Below are positions 52,795 through 62,588 of a stretch of 64,000 nt of DNA, one piece after another. The stretch lies in contig NZ_CAXBGN010000006.1 of the NCBI RefSeq assembly GCF_963975415.1, positions 248,001 to 312,000 on the forward strand, written 5' to 3'. This DNA is from Kriegella sp963975415. Lineage in GTDB: Bacteria > Bacteroidota > Bacteroidia > Flavobacteriales > Flavobacteriaceae. Every line of letters starts with the position of its first letter. Position 1 is the stretch's first letter. The notes beneath the pieces were generated by a model. That model ran no database searches. It saw nothing but the letters and a program-made list of their open reading frames with translations, and was not told the origin of the DNA. The translations under genes and the position numbers were made by a program.

Positions 52795-54254
52795 AGCTAC
52801 TCAAAGACATATTATATGGAGTGGGGCTTACAGCGGTAAGCGGAACGACTTCGGTTATGGTAAACGCCATCTGTTTCGACTCGAGAAAGGTACGTCTTGA
52901 TGATGTCTTTGTGGCTATCAGGGGAACAATTACCGATGGGCACCAGTATATTGAGAAAGCCGTTGATTTGGGGGCAAGGGCTATTGTTTGTGAAGAACTG
53001 CCCAAGCAGATGGTAGATGGTGTCACTTATTTGGAGGTCAAGAACGGCCATGCCGCATTGGCGATAATGGCATCTAACTTTTATGAAAATCCATCAAAAA
53101 ATTTGAAGCTTGTCGGAGTGACCGGTACGAATGGCAAAACTACTATTACTAGCCTATTGTACCAGTTGTTTAAAAAGGCAGGCTATAAGGTAGGTTTGAT
53201 TTCTACCATTAAGATTATGGTCGATAATAAGAAATATGCTACCAGTCATACCACTCCCGATGCCTTGACAATCAATGAACATTTGGCCCTGATGAACGAT
53301 GAAGGAGTTGAATTTTGTTTTATGGAGGTAAGTTCCCACGGTATCGCCCAAAAGAGAACGGAAGGGTTGGTGTTCGAAGGAGCGGTGTTCACTAATCTCT
53401 CACACGATCATTTAGATTATCACAAGACGTTTGCCGAATATCGAGATATCAAAAAAGAGCTTTTTGACAACCTTTCAAAAAAGGCCTTTGCTTTGACCAA
53501 TATTGATGATAAGAACGGGCTCGTGATGCTACAGAATACGAAGGCAAGAAAGTACACGTATGCCCTCCGGACATTTGCCAATTACAGGGCTCAAATTTTG
53601 GAAAACCAGTTTGATGGACAGCTACTGAAAATTGACGACAATGACTTGTGGTCTAAGTTGATCGGGCATTTCAATGCCTATAATATGTTGTCTATTTACG
53701 CTACGGCAGATTTATTGGGGCTAGAGAAGTTGGAGACTTTACGTCTGATGAGTGAACTTGAAAATGTCGATGGTCGGTTTCAATACTATATTTCCAAAGA
53801 TAAAATCACAGCGATTGTTGACTACGCCCATACCCCGGATGCACTAAAAAATGTTCTTGAGACTATCAAGTCATTGCGAACTGGAAATGAAAGCGTCATT
53901 ACCGTTGTGGGATGTGGTGGCGACAGAGACAGGTCAAAGCGCCCGGTGATGGGCTCCATCGCTTCTGAAATGAGTGATAAGGTCATTTTTACATCCGATA
54001 ACCCGCGCTCTGAATCTCCGACCACCATCATAGAAGAGATGGAGAAAGGGGTTGGGCCTCAAAATACGAGAAAGATTTTAGCGATAGAAAATCGCGGGCA
54101 GGCCATAAAGGCGGCCTGTCAATTGGCTTCGGCCAATGATATTATTCTAATTGCCGGAAAAGGACATGAGACCTATCAAGAAACCAATGGCGTACGCATT
54201 GATTTTGACGATTTTGAAATTGTCACAAATGTGTTGAAAGACTTGAACAAATAA
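52791..54254 (+). CDS. murE: UDP-MurNAc-L-Ala-D-Glu: meso-diaminopimelate ligase
   Basis: Third amino-acid ligase of the peptidoglycan stem peptide. The ATP loop is GVTGTNGKTT near 105-115. DNPRSESP near 405 is the DNPR motif that marks meso-diaminopimelate specificity, so the cell wall is of the DAP type. ISDHLD-like DHLDYHKTFAEYRDIKK is the usual central motif. Length 487 residues. murF, which follows murE in many bacteria, is not present here. Confidence 0.95.
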   Translation: MKLLKDILYGVGLTAVSGTTSVMVNAICFDSRKVRLDDVFVAIRGTITDGHQYIEKAVDLGARAIVCEELPKQMVDGVTYLEVKNGHAALAIMASNFYENPSKNLKLVGVTGTNGKTTITSLLYQLFKKAGYKVGLISTIKIMVDNKKYATSHTTPDALTINEHLALMNDEGVEFCFMEVSSHGIAQKRTEGLVFEGAVFTNLSHDHLDYHKTFAEYRDIKKELFDNLSKKAFALTNIDDKNGLVMLQNTKARKYTYALRTFANYRAQILENQFDGQLLKIDDNDLWSKLIGHFNAYNMLSIYATADLLGLEKLETLRLMSELENVDGRFQYYISKDKITAIVDYAHTPDALKNVLETIKSLRTGNESVITVVGCGGDRDRSKRPVMGSIASEMSDKVIFTSDNPRSESPTTIIEEMEKGVGPQNTRKILAIENRGQAIKAACQLASANDIILIAGKGHETYQETNGVRIDFDDFEIVTNVLKDLNK

Positions 54255-54278
54255 GAAAACTAATTAACACACCACAAA

Positions 54279-55502
54279 ATGTTGTATTACCTGTTTGATT
54301 TTTTGGAAAAAGAATACCAATTGCCCGGGGCTGGTCTGTTTCAGTTTATAACCTTTAGGGCTGTTATGGCAATTCTTTTTGCGTTGGTCTTGGCCACAGC
54401 ATATGGAAAGCGGGTAATTCTTTTTCTACAACGTAAGCAAATCGGGGAATCCATTCGGGACTTGGGTCTAGAAGGGCAGAAGCAAAAGGCGGGTACCCCG
54501 ACCATGGGAGGGTTGATTATAATTCTGTCAACGTTGATTCCTGTTTTACTTTTCGCACGATGGTTAGATAATATTTATGTGATTTTATTGATTATCACTA
54601 CGATTTGGATGGGACTGATCGGCTTCGCGGATGATTATATCAAAATTTTCAAAAAAGATAAAAAGGGACTTAAAGGGCGGTTTAAGATAATGGGCCAGGT
54701 TATTTTGGGGCTTTTTGTCGGATCGGTGCTGTATTTTCATCCTGATGTGACCATGAAGGAAGAAGGACGGACTATAATTACCGAATCTTTTACAGTTGAG
54801 AAAGTAGAAGGAAAAGAAATTAAGTCGACGATGACAACCGTGCCCTTCTTTAAGAACAATGAATTCGACTATAGTAGTTTCATTACTTGGGCCGGTGGGG
54901 AAGCGGAAAAATATGCTTGGTTGATTTTTATTCCTGTGGTTATTTTGATAGTCACGGCCGTTTCGAACGGGGCCAATCTTACAGATGGCATTGACGGACT
55001 CGCTGCGGGTACCTCGGCTATAATCGTTTTCACACTGGGTATTTTTACGTGGGTTTCGGGTAATTATATTTTCTCCAATTACCTCGATATCATGTTTATT
55101 CCCTTGGCCGGTGAACTTGTAGTTTTCATTACTGCATTTCTTGGGGCGCTGGTCGGGTTCTTGTGGTACAATACGTTTCCTGCACAAGTATTTATGGGAG
55201 ATACCGGAAGTCTAACTATTGGAGGTATCATTGCCGTAATTGCCATAATTATCCGTAAAGAATTATTGATTCCCGTGCTCTGCGGAATCTTCTTTGCAGA
55301 ATCGCTCTCGGTAATGATGCAGGTAAGCTACTTTAAATATACGAAACGAAAACTCGGTGAAGGAAAACGCATTTTTTTAATGGCGCCACTACATCATCAT
55401 TATCAGAAAAAAGGTTATCACGAAAGTAAGATTGTGACCCGTTTCTGGATTATAGGAATTCTATTGGCCATTGTAACTATAGTTACTTTAAAAGTACGAT
55501 AA
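54279..55502 (+). CDS. mraY: Phospho-MurNAc-pentapeptide transferase
   Basis: Makes lipid I on the inner membrane from UDP-MurNAc-pentapeptide and undecaprenyl phosphate. Ten or so membrane helices are visible in the 407 residues. Catalytic Asp residues are in GLIGFADDYIK and NLTDGIDGLAAG; HHHYQKKGYHES near the C-terminus is the conserved His motif. A hydrophilic insert around 155-200 (KEEGRTIITESFTVEKV) sits between helices, as is common in Bacteroidota. The gene follows murE by 24 bases. Confidence 0.96.
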   Translation: MLYYLFDFLEKEYQLPGAGLFQFITFRAVMAILFALVLATAYGKRVILFLQRKQIGESIRDLGLEGQKQKAGTPTMGGLIIILSTLIPVLLFARWLDNIYVILLIITTIWMGLIGFADDYIKIFKKDKKGLKGRFKIMGQVILGLFVGSVLYFHPDVTMKEEGRTIITESFTVEKVEGKEIKSTMTTVPFFKNNEFDYSSFITWAGGEAEKYAWLIFIPVVILIVTAVSNGANLTDGIDGLAAGTSAIIVFTLGIFTWVSGNYIFSNYLDIMFIPLAGELVVFITAFLGALVGFLWYNTFPAQVFMGDTGSLTIGGIIAVIAIIIRKELLIPVLCGIFFAESLSVMMQVSYFKYTKRKLGEGKRIFLMAPLHHHYQKKGYHESKIVTRFWIIGILLAIVTIVTLKVR

Positions 55503-55504
55503 CG

Positions 55505-56839
55505 ATGAAGCGATTGGTGGCGTTGGGTGGAGGTGAAAGTGGTGTAGGTACGGCCATTTTGGCAAAACAAAAGGGATACGATGTATTTGTATCGGATAAG
55601 GGTTCGATTCAACAGAAGTATAAAGACGTTCTTGAAAATTTTGGGATTGATTGGGAAGAGAACAAGCACACGGAGCGACTTATTCTAAATGCTGATGTCG
55701 TTATGAAGAGTCCTGGAATACCCGATACGGTAGCTTTGGTGGTCAAGTTACGTGAACAAGGTATCGCTGTTATTTCTGAAATCGAATTTGCGGCACGATA
55801 TACCGATGCCACGATAATTGGTATTACCGGAAGTAACGGGAAGACCACGACGACCATGCTTGTATATCAGCTGTTGAAACAGGGCGGGTTGCACGTGGGC
55901 GTGGCAGGAAATATCGGTGATAGCTTCGCAAGAATGGTGGCGGAGCATCATTTTGATTACTACGTATTGGAAATCAGTAGTTTTCAATTGGACGGTATTC
56001 AGGGTTTTAGGCCACATATAGCGATACTAACGAATATTACCCCAGATCATTTGGATCGATATGCCTATACGTTTGAGAATTACATCGCATCAAAATTTCG
56101 AATAGTCGAAAATCAAACGCCTGAGGATTACCTGATTTATGATGCCGATGATGAAGTCGTGGTAGCATGGTTAAAAGATCATCCGGTCAAATCCAAGGCA
56201 TTGCCTTTTTCAATAGAAAAAATCGTTGAGGAAGGCGCATATATTGAAAATGAAGAAATAAAAATTAACACTCATAACAAAGAAATTACAATGAAATCGA
56301 ACACTCTGGCATTGGAAGGAAAGCATAATCTTAAAAACACCATGGCAGCGTCGACTGCTGCCAAATTGGTAAGCATACGAAAGGAGACGATCCGCAATTG
56401 CATCGAGAATTTTCAAGGAGCACCACATCGATTGGAGAAAGTACTTAAAATTCATCATGTTCAATATATAAACGACTCAAAGGCAACGAATATCAATGCT
56501 ACCTATTATGCACTTGATAGTATGAGTTCGCCTACCGTGTGGATCGTAGGAGGCACTGATAAGGGCAACGATTATAGGGCGTTGATGCCTTTGGTTAGGG
56601 AGAAGGTAAAGGCTATTGTTTGTTTAGGACTTGATAATTCCAAAATAAAGGATGCTTTTGGTAATGTTGTGGATCTTATGGTAGAGACTTTCGCTATGGA
56701 TGAAGCGGTTAAAGTGGCCTATAAAATTGCAGAGCGCGGTGATACAGTTTTGCTGTCGCCCGCCTGCGCCAGTTTTGACCTTTTCGAAAATTATGAAGAT
56801 CGAGGGAATCAATTTAAAGAAGCCATCAAAAACCTGTAA
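55505..56839 (+). CDS. murD: UDP-MurNAc-L-alanine: D-glutamate ligase
   Basis: Adds D-glutamate to UDP-MurNAc-L-Ala. The N-terminal Rossmann-like domain begins RLVALGGGESGVGTAILAKQ. The ATP loop GITGSNGKTTTTML is near 110-123, and NDSKATNINATYYALDSM and LSPACASFDLFENYEDRGNQF are typical late motifs. Length 444 residues. Two bases separate it from mraY, and its stop abuts the GTG of ftsW. Confidence 0.95.
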   Translation: MKRLVALGGGESGVGTAILAKQKGYDVFVSDKGSIQQKYKDVLENFGIDWEENKHTERLILNADVVMKSPGIPDTVALVVKLREQGIAVISEIEFAARYTDATIIGITGSNGKTTTTMLVYQLLKQGGLHVGVAGNIGDSFARMVAEHHFDYYVLEISSFQLDGIQGFRPHIAILTNITPDHLDRYAYTFENYIASKFRIVENQTPEDYLIYDADDEVVVAWLKDHPVKSKALPFSIEKIVEEGAYIENEEIKINTHNKEITMKSNTLALEGKHNLKNTMAASTAAKLVSIRKETIRNCIENFQGAPHRLEKVLKIHHVQYINDSKATNINATYYALDSMSSPTVWIVGGTDKGNDYRALMPLVREKVKAIVCLGLDNSKIKDAFGNVVDLMVETFAMDEAVKVAYKIAERGDTVLLSPACASFDLFENYEDRGNQFKEAIKNL

Positions 56840-58039
56840 GTGAGAACAGTATTTGAAAATATAAAAGGAGATAAAGCTATTTGGGCCGTTGTGGCCCTTT
56901 TGGCCCTTTTTTCATTTTTACCGGTTTATAGTGCCAGTAGCAATTTAGAGTATGTTGTCGGCACAGGAACCACTATGGGGCATTTGGTCAAACACGCCAT
57001 GTTGCTGATTTTGGGTTTTGGAATTATTTACGGTGTTCATCGTATTCCGACTCATTTTTTTAAGGGGTTGTCTTTGATTGCATTGCCAATTGTTTTGGTT
57101 TTGTTAGGCTTTACCTTGGCGCAGGGCACAACGAGTGAAGGTGCAAATGCGAGTAGGTGGATTCAGTTGCCGTTGGTCGGAATAAAATTTCAGACCTCCA
57201 ACTTGGCTGCGGTAGTATTGATGGTGTACGTGGCGAGATATTTGACCAAGATCAAGGATAAAAAAATCACGTTCTCTGAGAGTATTCTTCCCCTTTGGTT
57301 GCCCGTATTTCTTGTTGTTGTTTTGATATTGCCAGCCAACTTGTCAACGGCCGCGATTATTTTTTCGATGGTTTTGATGTTGTGTTTTTTGGGAGGATAC
57401 CCTATCAAATATTTATTAGGTATTGTGGGTAGCGGAATTTTATGCCTTACACTATTCGTTCTCTTGGCCAAAGCCGTACCCAATATTTTTCCACACCGTG
57501 TCGATACATGGATGAGTAGGATTGAAAATTTTAGAAACCCAGCGGATACCGAAGCCGATTATCAGATAGAAAAGGCGAAAATTGCGATTGCTACTGGAGG
57601 AATCGTCGGTAAAGGTGCAGGGAAAAGTATACAAAAGAACTTTCTGCCAGAGAGTTATTCTGACTTTATCTATGCAATTATTATTGAGGAATACGGCCTG
57701 ATTGGCGGTTTTACTTTGATGTTTTTTTACTTGCTGCTTTTGTTTCGTATTGTGGTGGTCGCCAATGGTAACCAAACGATTTTTGGAAAATTACTGGTAC
57801 TTGGGGTCGGACTCCCGATTGTGTTTCAGGCTTTGGTCAATATGGCGGTCGCGGTCGAACTTTTTCCTGTAACTGGGCAAACACTTCCTTTAATAAGTAG
57901 GGGGGGGACCTCTAGCTGGATGACCTGTCTGGCCATTGGTATAATTTTAAGTGCGAGTGTGAAAGAACAAGTGAAGAAAACAAGCAGGTCGAAAATTGAT
58001 GATACGAACCCTTTAGAAGTGTTGAGTGGGCAGTTATAG
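56840..58039 (+). CDS. ftsW: Division lipid II glycosyltransferase FtsW
   Basis: A SEDS-family septal peptidoglycan polymerase working with the division penicillin-binding protein. The start is GTG directly after the murD stop. About ten membrane helices fill the 399 residues. GVHRIPTHFFKGLSL, NASRWIQLPLVGIKFQTSNLA and the C-terminal VTGQTLPLISRGGTSSW are strong SEDS motifs. The end overlaps murG by 14 bases. Confidence 0.94.
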   Translation: MRTVFENIKGDKAIWAVVALLALFSFLPVYSASSNLEYVVGTGTTMGHLVKHAMLLILGFGIIYGVHRIPTHFFKGLSLIALPIVLVLLGFTLAQGTTSEGANASRWIQLPLVGIKFQTSNLAAVVLMVYVARYLTKIKDKKITFSESILPLWLPVFLVVVLILPANLSTAAIIFSMVLMLCFLGGYPIKYLLGIVGSGILCLTLFVLLAKAVPNIFPHRVDTWMSRIENFRNPADTEADYQIEKAKIAIATGGIVGKGAGKSIQKNFLPESYSDFIYAIIIEEYGLIGGFTLMFFYLLLLFRIVVVANGNQTIFGKLLVLGVGLPIVFQALVNMAVAVELFPVTGQTLPLISRGGTSSWMTCLAIGIILSASVKEQVKKTSRSKIDDTNPLEVLSGQL

Positions 58040-59120
58040 ATTTATATTATCTGGAGGTGGTACCGGGGGGCATATTTACCCTGCGATTGCTATTGCGAAC
58101 GAATTAAAAAGAAGACATCCAGATGCGGAATTTTTGTTCGTTGGCGCCAAAGATCGTATGGAAATGGAGAAAGTTCCCCAAGCGGGATACCGAATAGAAG
58201 GTTTATGGATTTCGGGGTTACAACGGAAACTGACCCTTAAAAATTTGATGTTTCCTTTTAAATTGATAAATAGTTTGTTGAAAGCGGGTAAAATAGTAAC
58301 GAAGTTTAAACCTGATGCCGTTGTGGGCACTGGGGGGTTTGCTAGTGGCCCACTTTTAAAGGTGGCTTCTAGTCGCGGTATCCCATGTGTATTACAAGAA
58401 CAAAATTCCTTTGCCGGAATTACGAATAAGCTATTAAAAAATAAAGTCGCAAAAATCTGTGTCGCCTATGATGGTATGGAGCGGTTTTTCCCAAAAGAAA
58501 AAATCGTAAAGACGGGTAACCCGGTAAGGGGTGATCTAGTTGAAGCCCATAGCAGTCGTGGTGAAGCTATTAATTTTTTTGGATTGAAAAACGATAGCCC
58601 TGTCATCTTGGTGTTGGGCGGAAGTCTGGGCGCTAGGCGTATCAATCAATTGATTGAACAGCACTTGCCTTTTTTTAAAGCGTTGGGGGCCCAAGTGATT
58701 TGGCAGTGTGGTAAGCTCTATTTTGATGAATATAAAAAGTATGAATCGGAAGATGTGAAGGTGTTTGATTTCTTGAATAACATGAATTACGCCTATTCGG
58801 CTGCCGATATAATCATATCAAGGGCCGGAGCGGGATCGGTATCTGAATTGTGTATTGTGGGGAAGCCCGTAGTTTTTATACCATCGCCGAATGTAGCGGA
58901 AGATCACCAAACCAAAAATGCCGAGGCTTTATTGGCCGAAGATGCCGCTTTGATGATAAAGGAAAAAGGTCTTGATGCCCAATTTGAACCGATTTTCAAG
59001 GAATTGTACGAGTCAAAAGAAAAGCAGTTACAATTGGGAGAAAACATAAAACGCATGGCCTTGCCACATGCTACCAGTCAAATTGTGGATGAGATTGAAA
59101 AGTTGCTGATAAAAAAATAA
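58026..59120 (+). CDS. murG: UDP-GlcNAc: lipid I N-acetylglucosaminyltransferase
   Basis: Adds GlcNAc to lipid I, giving lipid II. The GTG start is the only one near the conserved N-terminus FILSGGGTGGHIYPAIAIA, whose glycine loop binds the phosphate of the acceptor. VVGTGGFASGPLL and VLGGSLGARRINQLI are family motifs, and the C-terminal part holds SRAGAGSVSELCIVGKP for UDP-GlcNAc. Length 364 residues. Overlap with ftsW indicates translational coupling. Confidence 0.95.
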   Translation: MGSYRFILSGGGTGGHIYPAIAIANELKRRHPDAEFLFVGAKDRMEMEKVPQAGYRIEGLWISGLQRKLTLKNLMFPFKLINSLLKAGKIVTKFKPDAVVGTGGFASGPLLKVASSRGIPCVLQEQNSFAGITNKLLKNKVAKICVAYDGMERFFPKEKIVKTGNPVRGDLVEAHSSRGEAINFFGLKNDSPVILVLGGSLGARRINQLIEQHLPFFKALGAQVIWQCGKLYFDEYKKYESEDVKVFDFLNNMNYAYSAADIIISRAGAGSVSELCIVGKPVVFIPSPNVAEDHQTKNAEALLAEDAALMIKEKGLDAQFEPIFKELYESKEKQLQLGENIKRMALPHATSQIVDEIEKLLIKK

Positions 59121-59144
59121 TCCAAAAGGTGTTGAGCAGTTGAA

Positions 59145-60497
59145 ATGAATTTAGAAAAGATACATAACGTTTATTTTATTGGAATCGGAGGCATAGGTAT
59201 GTCTGCTTTGGCCCGATATTTTAAACTGATCGGAAAAAATGTATCGGGATACGACAAAACCGAAAGTCCCCTTACCAAGGAATTGGTTGCTGCCGGCATC
59301 GAAATTCATTATGAAGACGATTTGAAAATGGTTTCTGAAACGTATTTTGATTCAGAAAGCACATTAATTGTCTATACGCCTGCCGTACCGACAGATCACT
59401 CGGAATATCAATATTTTTTGTCAAACGATTTTGAAGTGAAAAAGCGGTCCGAAGTATTAGGGCTTATTACCAAAGATACATTTTGCCTGGCCGTTGCGGG
59501 AACTCATGGTAAAACAACAACCTCTAGCATATTGGCGCATTTGTTAAAAGAGGCGGAAGTTCCGATGACTGCTTTTTTAGGTGGAATATCTGAAGACTTT
59601 AATAGTAACTTTTTCTTCCAGGGGAATGAGTACTCTGTTGTAGAGGCCGATGAGTTCGATCGTTCTTTTTTACGTTTGTATCCCGATGTAGCCTGCGTTA
59701 CCTCTATGGATGCCGACCATTTGGATATTTATGGGGATACGAATGAACTTCAAAAATCATTTAAATCATTTGCAGATAAAATCAAGCCCGAAGGAACGTT
59801 GTTTGTCCGCAACGGCCTGCCTTTGAAGGGGCTGACTTATGGTATTGACGACGATGCTGATTATTGTATTCGAAACGTTCGAGTCGAGCAGGGGGCTTAT
59901 GTGTTTGATTTGCATACGCCAAAAACTACTTTGTTAGATGCGAAATTTAATAAACCGGGCCGGCACAATTTGCTGAATGCTTTGGTGGCTTTTGCCATGG
60001 CAGAACAAACGGGAGCCTCGATAGATAGCTTGGTAGGTGCCTTAAACACTTTTAAAGGAGTACAACGTCGATTTTCCTATAAGATAAAATCAGATGATTT
60101 TGTATTTATTGATGACTATGCGCATCATCCTACAGAAATTAATGCGGTCTATGAAGCTGTTCTAGAAATGCATCCGAATAAAAAAACTTTGGCTGTTTTT
60201 CAACCGCATTTGTTTTCACGAACTAAAGATTTTGCCGATGATTTTGCCGAAAGTCTATCTAAATTCGATAGCGTACTCTTGCTGCCGATTTATCCCGCGC
60301 GGGAAGAACCGATGGTGGGCATCACCGCACAATGGTTGTCTGATAAAATTAAAAATCCGAATAAAAAAGTAATCGATAAAATAGCGATTATTAAAGAAAT
60401 AAAAGAGCAAAAACCGGAGGTGGTCATCACTATGGGGGCAGGCGATATCGGTCTGGAAGTATCTGCTATACAAAAAGAATTTGAATATGCGAATTAA
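59145..60497 (+). CDS. murC: UDP-MurNAc: L-alanine ligase
   Basis: First amino-acid ligase of the stem peptide. IGIGGIGMSALARYFK near the N-terminus binds UDP-MurNAc and AGTHGKTTTSSILAH is the ATP loop. FIDDYAHHPTEINAV and AVFQPHLFSRTKDF are conserved late motifs. Length 450 residues. It follows murG by 24 bases and overlaps ftsQ by 11. Confidence 0.95.
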   Translation: MNLEKIHNVYFIGIGGIGMSALARYFKLIGKNVSGYDKTESPLTKELVAAGIEIHYEDDLKMVSETYFDSESTLIVYTPAVPTDHSEYQYFLSNDFEVKKRSEVLGLITKDTFCLAVAGTHGKTTTSSILAHLLKEAEVPMTAFLGGISEDFNSNFFFQGNEYSVVEADEFDRSFLRLYPDVACVTSMDADHLDIYGDTNELQKSFKSFADKIKPEGTLFVRNGLPLKGLTYGIDDDADYCIRNVRVEQGAYVFDLHTPKTTLLDAKFNKPGRHNLLNALVAFAMAEQTGASIDSLVGALNTFKGVQRRFSYKIKSDDFVFIDDYAHHPTEINAVYEAVLEMHPNKKTLAVFQPHLFSRTKDFADDFAESLSKFDSVLLLPIYPAREEPMVGITAQWLSDKIKNPNKKVIDKIAIIKEIKEQKPEVVITMGAGDIGLEVSAIQKEFEYAN

Positions 60498-61206
60498 TTG
60501 GAACTACATAAAGTTCGTGGTTTTGCTGCTGATTTTGGTGGGGATTTTCGCATTTTCGAACCACAGAAACAAGTTGAAAATGGTCAATGTGGCGAATATT
60601 GAATTCGTTGGAGATCAGAACCTTTACATAACAGAAAGCACGGTTAATAAATTGTTAATACAAAAATATGGGGGGCTTACAAATGTGCCCAAAGAAAAAT
60701 TAGCTTTGAATACGATAGAGAAGGTCATTGAGGCCAATGAAATGGTCAAAGAAGCCCAAGTTTATCTTTCAATTGATGGTGAGCTTACGTCCAAAATAGT
60801 GCAACGCAAACCAATTGGACGTATTGAGGGTAATCCGAAATTTTATTTAGATGATGAAGGAAAGCGCATGCCGCTATCCAAAAGTCACTCGGCTCGGGTG
60901 CCTATAATCACAGGTAAGATTTCAGGAAAGGGCTTAAACGATATATATGAAATTTTAAAATATATCAATAAAGATGATTTTCTCTATAAGAATGTGATTG
61001 GAATCGATATTGAAGATGGGCAGAAATACCAATTGAAGTTTCGCACTGAACAGTTTGTAGTGAATTTAGGAAGGGTTGATAATCTCGAAAAGAAGTTTAG
61101 CAATTTGAAAGCATTCTACGTCAAAGCACACAGAGATAAAACTTTGGATGATTTTACGGTAGTAAGTTTAGAATTCAACAATCAAGTAGTGTGTACGAAA
61201 ATTTAA
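60487..61206 (+). CDS. ftsQ: Cell-division protein FtsQ/DivIB
   Basis: A single-pass protein linking early and late divisome parts. The ATG at 60487 (MRINWNYIKFVVLLLILVGI) is preferred to the TTG two codons earlier. The membrane helix is at about 9-25. A POTRA-like region follows (VNVANIEFVGDQNLYITESTV), then GRIEGNPKFYLDDEGKRMPL and a beta domain. At 239 residues it is of ordinary size. It is the last gene before ftsA. Confidence 0.9.
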   Translation: MRINWNYIKFVVLLLILVGIFAFSNHRNKLKMVNVANIEFVGDQNLYITESTVNKLLIQKYGGLTNVPKEKLALNTIEKVIEANEMVKEAQVYLSIDGELTSKIVQRKPIGRIEGNPKFYLDDEGKRMPLSKSHSARVPIITGKISGKGLNDIYEILKYINKDDFLYKNVIGIDIEDGQKYQLKFRTEQFVVNLGRVDNLEKKFSNLKAFYVKAHRDKTLDDFTVVSLEFNNQVVCTKI

Positions 61207-61215
61207 ATTAAAGCA

Positions 61216-62553
61216 ATGGAACAAGGTAATTATTCAGTTGGGCTAGATATAGGAACCACAAAGATCGTGGCTATCATCGGAAAGGAAAACGAATATGGTA
61301 AAATCGAGGTCAAAGGTATTGGTAGGTCCAAAAGCTTGGGCGTACACCGTGGCGTGGTCAACAATATTACCCAAACCATAAAATCGATTCAGCAGGCTGT
61401 TGAAGAGGCAGAGGCCAATGCGGGATTAAAAATCAGTTCCGTCGTGGTCGGTATCGCAGGTCAGCACATTCGAAGTTTACAACACAGCGATTATATTATT
61501 AGATCAGATTCTGAGGAAGTGATCAATGAAGAAGATCTTGATAAATTATGTAATCAAGTGTATAAGTTGATTATGTTGCCGGGCGAAGAGATTATTCATG
61601 TTTTGCCCCAAGAATATAAAGTTGACGGGCAAGCAGAAGTAAAAGAACCTATGGGCATGTATGGTGGTCGGTTGGAAGCTAATTTTCATGTGGTTGTAGG
61701 CCAGGTGACTTCGATCAAGAATGTCGGGAAGTGTATTAAGAGTGCAGGATTGGATTTGGGCAATATTACTTTAGAGCCATTGGCTTCTTCCGATGCGGTG
61801 CTTAGTCAAGAAGAAAAAGAGGCTGGTGTGGCCCTTATCGATATAGGAGGCGGTACGACAGATCTTGCCATTTTTAAAGATGGAATCATACGGCATACGG
61901 CGGTCATTCCTTTTGGTGGTGGTGTGATTACCGAAGATATTAAAGAAGGCTGTTCTATAATTGAAAAGCAAGCCGAACTTTTAAAAATAAAGTTCGGCTC
62001 TGCATGGCCAGGTGAAAACCGGGACAACGAAATTGTTTCTATTCCCGGGTTACGTGGAAGAGAGCCTAAAGAGATAACCCTGAAGAACCTTTCAAAGATC
62101 ATTCATGCACGGGTCGTTGAAATCATAGAACAGGTATACGTAGAGATAAAAAACTACGGTCATGAAGAACAGAAGAAGAAATTGATTGCGGGTATTGTGC
62201 TTACAGGTGGCGGTAGCCAATTGAAACACTTAAAACAGTTAACGGAATACATAACAGGTATGGATACGCGAATAGGGTACCCCAATGAGCATCTGGCCGG
62301 TGATTCCGACGATGAAATTGCAAGTCCTTTATATGCGACTGCCGTAGGTCTATTGATGAATGCAGTGAAAAACGAAGGCAAAAAGATAACAGAAAAGGAA
62401 AAGGAAAAGGAGCGGACTCCAACGGAAGAGGAACTTGTCATGGCTGGCGATGAAAAGCAAGCAGTTGGAGAAGGGGCCCCGAGAAGAGAGCGAAGATCCG
62501 TATTTGACAAATGGTCTGAGAAGTTGAAAGACTTTTTAGACAATGCGGAGTAA
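61216..62553 (+). CDS. ftsA: Cell-division protein FtsA
   Basis: An actin-like ATPase that anchors FtsZ to the membrane. Phosphate-binding motifs are VGLDIGTTKIVAIIG at the start and ALIDIGGGTTDLAIF in the middle, and AGIVLTGGGSQLKHL marks the adenosine motif. The C-terminal tail is charged (KEKEKERTPTEEELV) and ends in the likely amphipathic anchor VFDKWSEKLKDFLDNAE. Length 445 residues. ftsZ begins 35 bases after its stop. Confidence 0.95.
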   Translation: MEQGNYSVGLDIGTTKIVAIIGKENEYGKIEVKGIGRSKSLGVHRGVVNNITQTIKSIQQAVEEAEANAGLKISSVVVGIAGQHIRSLQHSDYIIRSDSEEVINEEDLDKLCNQVYKLIMLPGEEIIHVLPQEYKVDGQAEVKEPMGMYGGRLEANFHVVVGQVTSIKNVGKCIKSAGLDLGNITLEPLASSDAVLSQEEKEAGVALIDIGGGTTDLAIFKDGIIRHTAVIPFGGGVITEDIKEGCSIIEKQAELLKIKFGSAWPGENRDNEIVSIPGLRGREPKEITLKNLSKIIHARVVEIIEQVYVEIKNYGHEEQKKKLIAGIVLTGGGSQLKHLKQLTEYITGMDTRIGYPNEHLAGDSDDEIASPLYATAVGLLMNAVKNEGKKITEKEKEKERTPTEEELVMAGDEKQAVGEGAPRRERRSVFDKWSEKLKDFLDNAE

Positions 62554-62588
62554 TTTAAATTGAAAACATTAACCAGTAAATATAGAGT